A stretch of DNA of 64,000 nt, taken from positions 62,001-126,000 of the forward strand of contig JAODTK010002999.1 of NCBI GenBank assembly GCA_026419785.1, in the 5' to 3' direction. The notes under the pieces were generated by a model, which saw only the letters and a program-made list of their open reading frames with translations, did not search any database and had not been told where the DNA came from. Positions 53,831 to 64,000 of the stretch are shown one piece after another (within the stretch, counting starts at the first letter, position 1; every line of letters starts with the position of its first letter). Source of the DNA: Sclerodactyla briareus (taxonomy: Eukaryota > Echinodermata > Holothuroidea > Dendrochirotida > Sclerodactylidae). The translations under genes were made by a program, and so were the position numbers.

Positions 53831-55500
53831 GCAACTCACAAAACTCAAAGCACACCAATGTCGCCTCCTCGAAACTATTTCAAGTCCGACCTCAATACAA
53901 CAAAACCTGGCATGGGAATGAAATGCAGGAAACCAACACTGAGTAGGTAAATGATTTCGTGTCCCTAATGATTACGGATTCGGTATCATTGCGATGAGTT
54001 TCTATGGAATCCGTCGTCACAGAGCCAATCTACGCACATTATGTCATGTCGAAGATGCGCGAAATGACTTTCATATGCATGGGCCCTGGTGTATAATATT
54101 TTTACCGTTGACAACTCCTCTTTTTATTGCTTCAATTGGGATGCATTGCCTTAATTGCATTGGAATGAAAAAACTTTAACAAGTCAGTAACAACCCTTAG
54201 GAATCCTTTCAATAATGGTTGGGAGAAATCGACGAAAGTATAAACGACTGGCGTCTAACCGTGTTACTAGAGGTAAAAAGCGAGAGAAGTTCATAACGTA
54301 TTCGCACATCCATTAATGCCTATTCTCGACAGCGGTAAACACAAGTAAATAAATCGACAGGCCGATTCTTGATCGCATCTGACTTATATATATAAGCTAG
54401 TACAAATTAACGCGAAGATGAAACATTATTCCGCCCCGTTCAGCGATATACACGCTAAAAATGAGTACAAGTACTTTCTTGACCTTATTCTGTCATGGAG
54501 AGTGAGTTGCGGATGTTGAGGTGTCAAATCGATACGCGGAGATGAAGGCAAGCCTAGAAACGAAGCTTCATATTACGTTAGCGAGAAGAAAACGCCCAAT
54601 TAATAGAGAGGTCTATTAAAAGGGCAGGTTGATTTATACTGGACAGAATCAGAAGAAAAAATAGGTACAGTTTAGCACATTGTAGTTGACTTTGTTGCCA
54701 ACAACATTGATTATCCTATTTTTTGTATTGGGGTTGTGGCTGCCATAGCCTGTATGTATAGGTTAACAGGCAATAGACAGTGAGTGATTGTTTGAAAAGT
54801 GATCGTTAGAAAATTGTTCGCAGCAGATCGTGCTGTCACAGGCCTATAACGCCGGTGAACCTCAGTTTATAGTTTCGGTGCTTTTTTGTCATAGGTATTG
54901 CGTCCCAGTAACTTCCCTAATATGTTTTCGAAATTGGTGTTCCGAAGTGGCTGTCATATTTGATGTATGAATTACGTCAAGGCTGGATTTGGGCAAAAGC
55001 GGTGAAATAGGGGCAAATAGCGGACAGTGTTAACCATTAGAGCACAAGCTAAACTGGCAATACCCGTGGCACATGACCGGCGGAGGAGAGAAGTATTGCG
55101 TCGTATCAGACATTCGTGTGTGGCGAATGTGGCGCCTATTTATGAGCCGAGAAGACCAAAAAAAACGAGAGTTTTTCGATCCACATACGATAATAAACCA
55201 GATTGCTTTCCCAAAGAACAACATTGAAAATAGGGTACTTCAGGCAAATTACAGTTCCCTCGCCAAGTGACAGTTGATGCGCGCGGACGGGGGCTATCCC
55301 ATTAAATACCCGAGGTTCTATCAGTATTCCAAACTCTGTGTTTCTTGCGGGGTCGTATGACTTGTCCGAGTCATCAATACCGAGGACTCTCCGGTTTTAG
55401 GAACAGTCAGTTGCGGCATTTACTGCGTATCCCTGTGCGGGACATTTGCAGTAGTAAAAGGAGATAAACAGTATCAACAGATACAGAGGCGGAAGGTATT
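53830..55500. other. Intergenic interval, nothing recognised
   Basis: No supported gene. Open frames around 55027-55270 overlap on both strands and have no resemblance to known families. Confidence 0.4.
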
Positions 55501-55539
55501 CAAAATTTCAGGTGCCAGCTTAAGCTATTCCGAAATGAT

Positions 55540-55990
55540 AAATACTATACTCCATTGCTCCTTGTCCCAACGAGGCTCTGAATGTCTGGTGCTCGTCGCC
55601 CTATCTTCAGAGGTTCTCTTTTCTCTCTTTTTTCTTTGGGAAGAAGTATTTCTGGAGCCAATGTGATCTGAGAATATGCATTTGTTCTTTTCTTGATCTC
55701 TTAAAGTAATATTCTCTCCTCATGAACCCTCTTCGAAATGTCCTAAGTTTGTCCTGTATCTCCTGTATTTCCTGTAAGAGCACCCCACCAGCCCCTTTCT
55801 GTACTTGTCTTAAATTTCTCACTGGTTAGCACGTCTTTCAGCCTTATAACGGAAGAGTCCTCTTCAATTGCAATTTTCGCTCTCACCCCACTATTGCACC
55901 GGCCGTCGTCAATTGTCTGTTGACCCAGAAATATGAGCCTCTTAACCAAACCATAAGGTATACACCCACGAATCTTAAGAAACAAGCCAT
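55540..55990 (-). mobile_element. LINE RT C-terminal fragment
   Basis: On the minus strand, VKRLIFLGQQTIDDGRCNSG then VRAKIAIE (about 55840-55940) matches the YLGQxITxDGRxxxEIRxRI motif found near the end of RTE/I-type LINE polymerases. It is followed by LKDVLTSEKF, and, in a shifted frame, SRKEQMHILRSHWLQKYF (about 55640-55700), matching the tail that precedes xxYxGHILR. Several frameshifts. Confidence 0.7.
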
Positions 55991-57440
55991 AACAGAAACA
56001 ACATCTTCTAGGAGGCCTTACCGCTCATTCATCACTCTTGGCAAGAAGTGATGTTCCCCTATGTCTAATCTGCAACGCATACCGCGAACCTTTTGACAAT
56101 GATTCGAAGTAACATTTGATAAACCATGATGTGAAACCTGCACACGATGATCACCAAGTGAAGGGGAACTGGGTGCAATTCCGGCCATCTTGTGCAAATA
56201 CGCGAAGCTTCTTCACCCCCACTTAACAACGTTTCAAGTGGGTGATCATGCAGGTTGTTCAGGGTATTTCCGGGACCAATGCTCCGTTTTTTCGGGATTT
56301 GAGATCAAATGTCAAAGGGATTCATTGTTCCTCCAAATAGTCCTCTATCAGGGGCATATTAACAGAACGCTTCTCCTTCCCCACGGAATTATTTAATGTC
56401 GATATGATGTGGCCACTTTCGTCATTGAGCGTTGATACATGTTGTTCCGAAATTTTAGGTCATATGTCATCAACGGACCAATATCGAACAATTTCTTTCG
56501 AACGATTAAGCAGCTTATGCTCCTACAAAAACAGAATGGATGTTCATGAAAGTTAGTATTATCGTTGAAAAATCGTACATATGGCTAGTGACTTCCACTT
56601 CCACAGCAACCACGATCATTTCATTCCATTTTGTTTGAATGGCCGAGCTGTTGAATAGATCAAGTGGTTGTTGTTGTTGTTTTTCTTTTTCCTTTCTCTT
56701 CTTTCTTTCATTCATAGCGATCGCATTTAGTCTATGACCGACATAATCATGTTCAGACGACGTGATCTCTCGGCCCCCTAATGGCATATGAACTTCCTTC
56801 TTCCACAAGGTACGAGAGGTAAATCCGTCACAACGGACCTAGAACTATTTCAGATGCAAAATCGGGAACGGGATTTTTTCACTACCTGCACCGTAATTCC
56901 TCTATGCTGGGATCGTCTGTTTTCAGTGTCAGACCACCTCAGGTACATCGTGCAGTAGTCTATTTTGAGGAGCTGATTCCAACCTAGACTCTCTGCTGAA
57001 TTTGTGAAAAACGTCTTAGCAATTGATGAAATGCTTTGAGTCCTGGTTGTTGTTCACAATTTTTCAGGTCAACTTTTTTGTACAGGTGTTTCTGTGGGCT
57101 CCTTTCTTCACTATTTCTATGTAGCCTTCTTTTGCTTGCCTAAATTGATGGCGGGCAGCATTTTGTCTGGATTCAGCTGTTTGATATTCCTCGTGGAAAC
57201 GATACATGTGAGCAGAACGGTTAACTGAGATGCATTTTGACAGAAAGTGATATTACCTTGTCTAACGGACTGCTACAACCTAATTCTCGCGTACAATTTT
57301 TCTTGCCAAAGATATCTCTGAGCAGAGTACTTTCCTCTCGGGGTCGGACGAGCGTATCGCGACATGTTGCTCTTTTTTCTCTTGGAGTTGTCCCGAGTTC
57401 GTCCTTGCCCGTAACGTAGGATGCACTTTCATTCATTTTG
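55991..57440 (-). mobile_element. Probable 5' continuation of the LINE at 55.5 kb (weak)
   Basis: At about 57130-57210 the minus strand reads YRFHEEYQTAESRQNAARHQ then FRQAKEGYIE, resembling the basic linker between endonuclease and RT in LINEs. RT catalytic motifs between here and 55990 were not recognised, so the link is inferred from strand and order. Confidence 0.35.
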
Positions 57441-60400
57441 TTTGCATGATGTAATCGATGGCGTTTTTCAACGCAATATGTTCTTCAGGTTTTAGAGTTC
57501 ATATTAACACTGAGAGTTCCGTGTCAAAGCGCCAAAAGGCAGTACATTTACGAAACACCATCAACACTGGTCCTAAATGGCAACCATTTATTCTTATGAA
57601 GGGACGTTTGCCAGTATGGCGCATAGCGTCTTCGTCCCAGGGAGGAGAAAAATTAACATGATCGCCGATATGTTTTCCAGGGAACTAGTTGTCTGTAAAC
57701 AGGTCCCTCTCACGTAGGAATACATTGAAATTCGAATCAATGACCGGAATCCATATCCAATTGAAATGTTTGTAATGTATGACACTCACAAGAAGTACTC
57801 GTCAAGTGGTTAGACAAGCAAATTGGCCGTTTTGCTGTTTTGCACTTGATCAACATTTTGAGGCATTCTCCTTACACCCCCCCCCCCCAATCAGCATTAG
57901 GTCAAGTATTGTAAAGTCCCTAAAACATGTTGCAAATTTTGTTTGTCTCATGCTCCCAATGCTTTAGAGTAGATAGACCAGAACAACCTTTGCTCTGATG
58001 AAGCTAATGCGAATGCCTGATGAATCAAACAAATTGAACAGGTTAGGTCGTGTATTACCAATACGATTGTTGAGTAGCTACTAGCAGGCTGCAAAGGCAC
58101 CCATAATCAGAAAACTAATCGATCGTATCTGTTCGGAAGCTAATTAGTTGTAAACCAATAAATATTGTGAACTCGTCGATTGTTGCCTCTAGAAAACTAA
58201 TTTATTGTACATTATATACATAATGAAGAATGCAAGTAACTTCAGGAATAGAAATGGAACACTCATTTCCAAGTATATACTTAGAGACTCAGGGACTTAT
58301 TATATATCAATAAGGCAAAAAAGAAAAAAAGTCGCTGCCACTGTATACAGGTAGCTGGTCGGTAGCCGGACTGGTTACGAGCGAACATGAAATATAATCA
58401 TTTTCTTTCTTTCAAAAATTCAGACGCAGTTCATTCAATTTTCTACTTCACCATAGTGATATGGAATGTGAAGTACTCATTGGTATGCTTGCTGCATCGA
58501 AATTATTTGGTTGTCTCGTAACAAATGTGTAATGACGTTTTTTTTTTCTTCTGGTAATTGGGGGGTTGAGGGGGTTTGGTGATGACTGCAGTCTAAATAT
58601 CGTCAGAAATCTAAACTGCTATCACATCCTGCTTTCACTTATATCCGTTGTCGCGGTACCGTGTTATTTCATAACGACAGGGTTAGCCCTTCCTCTCACG
58701 AAGACGGTACGCTACGCTTCGATCCTTCCTTCTGCTTACACTAGATGGCAAAATTATTATGCTGTGAGCACTGTCGGAGTGGGGTCCCACCCCCTCAATA
58801 GAACCATTGCCAGGGGAATAACGCATATTTTGCAGGTCAAAACTGCTGAAGAAAAACGAGAGAACCCCAGGACAATGATTGATTACGCATAATTTGGAAA
58901 TGGTTAGTAAGAAAAACCTGAAAACCTTCACCGATTCTTCATAAGGCCGCCCGTACGATCACTTGCCTAATTGTGCGCTGGAGGCGAATTTGCACAACTT
59001 TTGACAGTAATAATAGCGTTGGTCCATCAGTGTTCCTCGACATTCCTCGACAAAAGTATAGCACGCATTGGCCAACACCAAGCATCCCTGTTTATTGTTC
59101 AATTTCGATAGATTAGTGCTATCCCATTCTCCATTATTCCCATTATCGGATTTCCGACCAAATTATCATGTGTGATTCATGTCAATTAATGGATATTGTC
59201 AGTGCCCTGTTCATATGAGTCAGTGACCCGTGCACCTCCATAATACCGAAGAAAGAAACACCCTGTAATTTTGGTATCAATTCTACGCGTGCTTCACCTA
59301 GGCACATTTCAGTAAATTATCACTGCGTGCCAGGGGATCAGCTACTAAAGGGAGAGGGGAGCCAATTTTCAATCTGTTGAATGATATGGCCCCAATGTCA
59401 ATTGGATATGGGTATCTCTGTACGGAACCACATCAACCGATTTCAAGAGGCAAACAACTTGTTCCCACTCGCACATTCCTGTAGATCCTCGCGCCAAGGA
59501 GGAGAAAAGGGGAACCAACCGTGAAAACAACAAACAAAGAGATAACGGCGTTCATAGCCTAACAGCTGTCAAAAGAAACGAAAGGAAGGTTAGTTTTGTT
59601 CTACAGAGGTGTGATAAAAAAAACAAAAAAAACAGTTGTGCATATAGGACAGAGCCCGAGGACCGTACGGCTATTTAGGGACTAGTCAATAGTTGTTTCA
59701 GTGGCTGATTATGTATGCCATCAAGCGAACAAATTTGGAACGTGGGGACAAAAGTCTGAATGTCCCATATCTTCACCCCCATGCTGTTGGCAGTTGACCG
59801 ATATTCTAATATTAGTTTAGGCTGTGAATTCTCACTGACCAACTCACCATCGTCGCTATCACTGCGCATCTACTTAGATTACCCCCTTTTTTTCTCCATC
59901 ATCTCCAATCACCACCATCGGCGATTATCCCGATTTTTTCAGGCTGTTCTTCCGGTGAGGCAGTGTAGAGTGCTCTCACTGACCCCTTGGCATATAAGCT
60001 ATGCTTATCAACATCTGATCACATGTGTATCTCCTGCTTTCTGCCATAGAACATTTAATATAAACAATGGTGCCCCACTCAGTGTTTTTTTTTTTTTCAT
60101 TGAGGAAGGAAATTCTGGGAATCCCTGAGGATGAAAACACTTCAGGAGGAGAGAGGTACGAGTAGAGGTTTGAAGAAAAAGGGTGGCTGCCCGTAGCAAA
60201 CATAGTTATTGTAATCAGGCATTACTGCAGCCCGAAAACGTAATCCAGGATGATTATGAGTGTTATGGAGGCCACCATGAGGAACTCTGAATGCTAGGAA
60301 TGTGTATAAGATGAGCTATTTCGCCAAAATAGGCAGTTTGGTATATCATCAGCCTTTTAGGTTGATGGCAGCACTGTCACGTTATCAGCTCAATTAACCC

Positions 60401-61225
60401 AATTGTAAAGAAAAATTCATTATGATCGAGATATGAAATGATATTAAGAACTAAATATTTTCATATTCCGTGAGCCTGACACTTTTATCCACCGTTGTGA
60501 GCGACCCCTAAAGTATTGTAGCGGGAGGTTCGGTTTGCATGGCAAGTAGTGTAAAAGACAGCAATAAGGAATACGAGTGGTGAAATTAATTCTGAAATGA
60601 CCGTTGTATTAAAAACTTCGACATTTCCGAAGGCTTGGCCCCTCCTCCTTCGAGAACATGAAAGGTTACTCTGTACAGAAACACTATGTACAAATGACGC
60701 ACTGTCGTCAACCTACTAAAGCTAAACGGTTGTTACGTCAACCCTACTTCAGTACATAAATCAATGTCCTAGTTACGCTGGCTACCCTCTAACGTTATCC
60801 GGTGGGGTGGTAGTCCTTATTCGGTGATCCAGTACCGCTCTTTTGTTCCCGTAAGTTTTTCACTGGGGGCGGATTCCGTATCTCAATCCGTTCGAAATTA
60901 ATACAGGCCCCACAAAATGTTTTTGCCCTGGGGAGTGTCCGTAAATTCTTTGTCTATGTTCCCTGTGTTGCTGCTTATTCCCCCAGTTTCACCCACATAT
61001 GCTTTTGACAGTCCGGGCAATTATCAGATGATGAACCGCGATTTAGTGGAGCACGTGATTGATTCATAGACCTGACAAATGTGATCAGTAGGTTATGATT
61101 GATGCAATTGCTTTAAGAGGGGCGCTACATGAACACTTTTGTGGGATCTGTACCAACCCCTACGTAACCCGGGGAAGGTCCGATCCGTGGGAGTTTTAGC
61201 CCTTAGGGGAGTTTACGTAGGCTGA
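57440..61225. other. Intergenic interval, nothing confirmed
   Basis: Several open frames of 60-122 codons (for example 58566-58892 and 59760-60128, both +) occur without known-family resemblance. C-run at about 57878-57889. No repeats with partners in the window were noticed. Confidence 0.35.
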
Positions 61226-61229
61226 GGGG

Positions 61230-61900
61230 TGGGTTTGGTTAGGTAGGCAAGAAGGTTACCGGTTACAAGGCTGGAGGTTTACGAAGGGATCGGGGATGAG
61301 GGGGAACAGAATTTCCATTCCCCTCCTAAGGTCAACAAGAAGGGGGGGGTAAACTCCATCGGGACCAGGCGCCTTACCTACGACTTTTGAAGCTTCTGCA
61401 GTTTCTCCTTGATCAATCAGGTGAAAATACCATATTACTAATAGCATTGTGAGGCCACACCTACCACAAGGTCATTGTTGAAATTATCACAAGTTTTCCT
61501 GAGTGAATACGGCGAAAAAATAGTTATTAAGAACGCTAGCATCTCCTTGACATGCTGGTTTAACCTGAATCGCGACACTAACAGTTGGACCAATGCTGCC
61601 TTCACTTTCTGCTTACCCCTAACATAGAGAAAAACGCACGCGGATTGTCCTTTATATTAGAGGCCATCTGCCTCTCGAAATCGCAGCTTGGACGAAAACT
61701 AAAACGTTTGACTAGCCTCGGCTGGACTTTGAAAACGATCTAAATCAGACAAAGAACCAGTCGAACGATGAAGTAGCCCAAGATAAAGTCGCCAAAGATA
61801 GTAGTAGTAGTAGTTACGAAGGTCGTTATTAGTTGTCCACTAGGTAAGCGTCACGGAATCATTGACCTTGCGAAAGCAGCGATGCTTACTCGCTTGAGAT
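61230..61900 (-). mobile_element. CR1-like LINE fragment: linker and RT start
   Basis: On the minus strand, in order: a basic linker with FREADGL then NPRAFF-like residues (about 61620-61680), matching KxNPKAFFxY; FFAVFTQENL (about 61490-61520), matching the FxSVFTxE motif; and VVGKAPGPDGVYPPLLVDLR (61325-61385), matching the KAPGPDGIHPxxL motif at the RT start. The polymerase core beyond 61230 is not recognisable. Confidence 0.75.
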
Positions 61901-63135
61901 TGATTGTAGAAGTCTTCTAAATTGGTCTGTTCTGCGAATGAGGCATGAGTACGAGAGGATAATAGCTTCGATAGATTTCTTATCTCTGTTATTGTATACT
62001 ACCCTTGCGGAATCACGCGGTGCATGTTCAGAGGAGTGGCAAGGCAGGAGTTAATTTTGTTTTGAAGGGAAAAAAAGAAAAGGATACCAAATGGCCACTG
62101 ACAGCATTGGGGACAGTCCTGGCAATCATGTGGTTTTTCAACACTTCAATTCCATGTTCCCTGTTTTTGTTTTCAAATTCTCAGCGGTGTCTCGCAGTCG
62201 GCGGTGGAAACGAATCACCTTTGGTGCTGTAGATTACTCAGCTGCATTTTATAATGAATTCATGCCATTTTATTAACGTCTGCTGAGAAATATAGTTATC
62301 CCCGACTCTGCACTAGACTGGTCATATATACTGAAGATACACAGGTCATCACTGCAGAATAAAACTAAACAAAGATTTGAGTTGGAAGAATGAACCAATA
62401 TATGGACATGATCGGCCTGTGGCATTCATCATGTATTCCTCTCCTTTGAACGGAGTAATAATCGGTCGACGGTACCAGCATGAATTCACGCTGATTGAAC
62501 ACCAAATGTTAAAACAGTATTGAAGCAAGATGATCGTGCAACTATGATGGTAAACTTAGGAGTATGTGTCAGAATATAAAATCGGTTCAAAAGTCTGACA
62601 ATATGTTAGCCTGAATGACGACAGACCGAAATATCTACATATCCTTCTCGTTTCGGAATTGTTACACTGATCACACCTGTCGACATAGGAGACAGTTTAT
62701 TCAACAAGTTTGTAGACCTAAGTGACATTTCTTCTCGTCATTTTTCGATGATAAGCTATACCTGGACTCTAGTGTAATAATAATATCTGTCGGGAAGCAA
62801 TCTCGCATTGCATGAGATTTGGTAAAACAACGTGGGGAGTTCTTGTGAGGAAGACAACTGTAAGGGGGGCTGATTCACCCTGTGTTAATATAGCCGCTAT
62901 AGCTTTTCTTCCAGTCCCACCTGATCCGAAACTGATCGAATAAAAATGATCCCAAAACGGGTTACAAAGATTAGCCGGCTCTCTCACATAACACCGATTC
63001 CCCAGGATCGGGGACTTTCATGCTTCCTGGTAACTTCATGGAAATGCTCTATTATTTTATTAACCAATCAGGGCCACAACGTTATTGCGCCTATTATCTG
63101 AGATAAATTGTCGAGAACTTCCTTTCCCAACCACC
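61900..63135. other. Intergenic interval, nothing confirmed
   Basis: No RNA or protein gene is supported. Plus-strand open frames at 62005-62276 overlap and have no family resemblance. Confidence 0.35.
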
Positions 63136-63139
63136 CAAA

Positions 63140-63482
63140 CCATCACTCAATCAATCATCAATCACACGATCGATCAATCAATCAATCAATCACTACACTG
63201 TTGTAGCGCCAGAACCAAATATGAATTTAATTAGGGGGCTGCCGTAAAGCATGGCAAAGTAAATGAGCGAAGCAATTTCAAAGACGATACATATTTGTAA
63301 ACAAGAATCTTGGGATGTATTCGCTGCTCAATAGGCAGCCAGTGATGATCAATAACATCGCTGGCATTTGGGGCAAATTTACGTCCCATTTCAAAAGCCC
63401 TGCCTGAGGTCGACCGAAGTGTCCACCAAAATCCTGGGGGTCCAATCATTTTAAGTTCACCTCTGCCATTCTTTGAGATCAT
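63140..63482 (-). mobile_element. L2-like LINE 3' fragment with TGAT tail
   Basis: The minus strand reads HHWLPIEQRIHPKILVYKY (about 63290-63350), matching LHWLPIxxRIxFKxLxxxYK of L2-type RT tails. Downstream on that strand the element ends in TGATTGATTGATTGAT (plus strand ATCAATCAATCAATCA, 63140-63192), a simple-repeat tail as found at some LINE 3' ends. Confidence 0.65.
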
Positions 63483-64000
63483 TCTGCATGACCATACGTG
63501 AAACCGGCCAAAAAAAAAAATTCCTTATCAGTTGACACTAGGAATCGTCCTGAAGAACATGAGTTTTCATCGTTTTGTGATGTTTTGTTGTCCTGGGTGT
63601 TTTTATAATTCAGTGTCATTAAGACGTGTTGTTGGCCATGCGGCTATATATCAATCGAGCAACCCGCTAGAAGAGTGTGCCGCTGTAGTCAAGCTGTCGT
63701 GGAACTCGTACGAGACCATGCAAAGCGAATCAGGGCATATAAGGACCATACCGAATTCGAGTCGCCTCCCCCATACCAACGTCCGTCATCTGACACAACA
63801 GCTGAAGTATAACCCTGCTCCGGTGACCTTCCAGGCCTCTAGTGTTTTCGAATTCATCAAGCGTCTTTGTTGTTATTACAATACCAGTTGATATCTGTAA
63901 CATCATACAATTAGGCTTATCATATATTTTAAACTCGGCTTTCGGCGATTTTTTTTCTGCAATATTAGTGCTGTGAATTTAGATATAGCAGTTTTTTGAA
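63483..64000. other. Window end with an unassigned open frame
   Basis: A 119-codon plus-strand frame (63532-63891) is the longest in this part. Its second half (NVRHLTQQLKYNPAP region) is not low-complexity, but I recognise no family and see no splice signals that would make it an exon. Confidence 0.25.

Overview
The window is animal nuclear DNA, most likely from a marine invertebrate deuterostome (echinoderm or hemichordate type). The evidence is one intron-rich metabolic gene with GT-AG splice sites, AT-rich introns full of repeats, CR1/L2-type LINEs, a Penelope-like reverse transcriptase, tRNA-like SINEs and inverted-repeat elements. The species assignment is inference. Coding exons and old repeat ORFs carry frequent one-base indels, often in homopolymers. 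This looks like consensus error in a long-read assembly, so long open frames are rare and short ORFs mean little.

1-8.9 kb: a palindromic element of about 7.7 kb (899-8574). Two inverted arms of roughly 2.3-2.5 kb, each holding a tandem array of ~150-bp units, enclose a decayed Penelope-like RT (about 3560-6110, + strand). A LINE 3' end is nested in the right arm. 9-14.8 kb: intergenic repeats, including a GATA microsatellite, an L2-like LINE 3' end (12.6-13.95 kb) and a GGGCAG minisatellite. 14.88-18.09 kb: a putative 3.2-kb non-autonomous transposon with CGTAGCCA-type ends, inserted in that minisatellite and carrying ~310-bp repeats rich in nuclear-receptor half-sites. 18.15-18.65 kb: a small inverted-repeat element just upstream of the gene.

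18.76-48.17 kb (+): the one cellular gene I recognise, mitochondrial isovaleryl-CoA dehydrogenase (IVD). Ten coding exons are visible: mitochondrial presequence, N-terminal helices, the middle region, the catalytic-Glu exon (GLDLERLVL) and the C-terminal [11 protein letters not shown]. The exon expected to encode the ALAMSEP..GSDV flavin/substrate signature was not found between 31204 and 35574. Introns hold a CR1-like LINE, hairpin elements, SINE-like copies, and satellites of ~27, ~115, ~175, ~200 and ~310 bp.

48.2-64 kb: a ~175-bp tandem repeat, tRNA-derived SINE-like sequence, a short perfect-type hairpin, and at least four minus-strand LINE fragments (53.1-53.8, 55.5-57.4, 61.2-61.9, 63.1-63.5 kb). 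No second cellular gene could be supported there.
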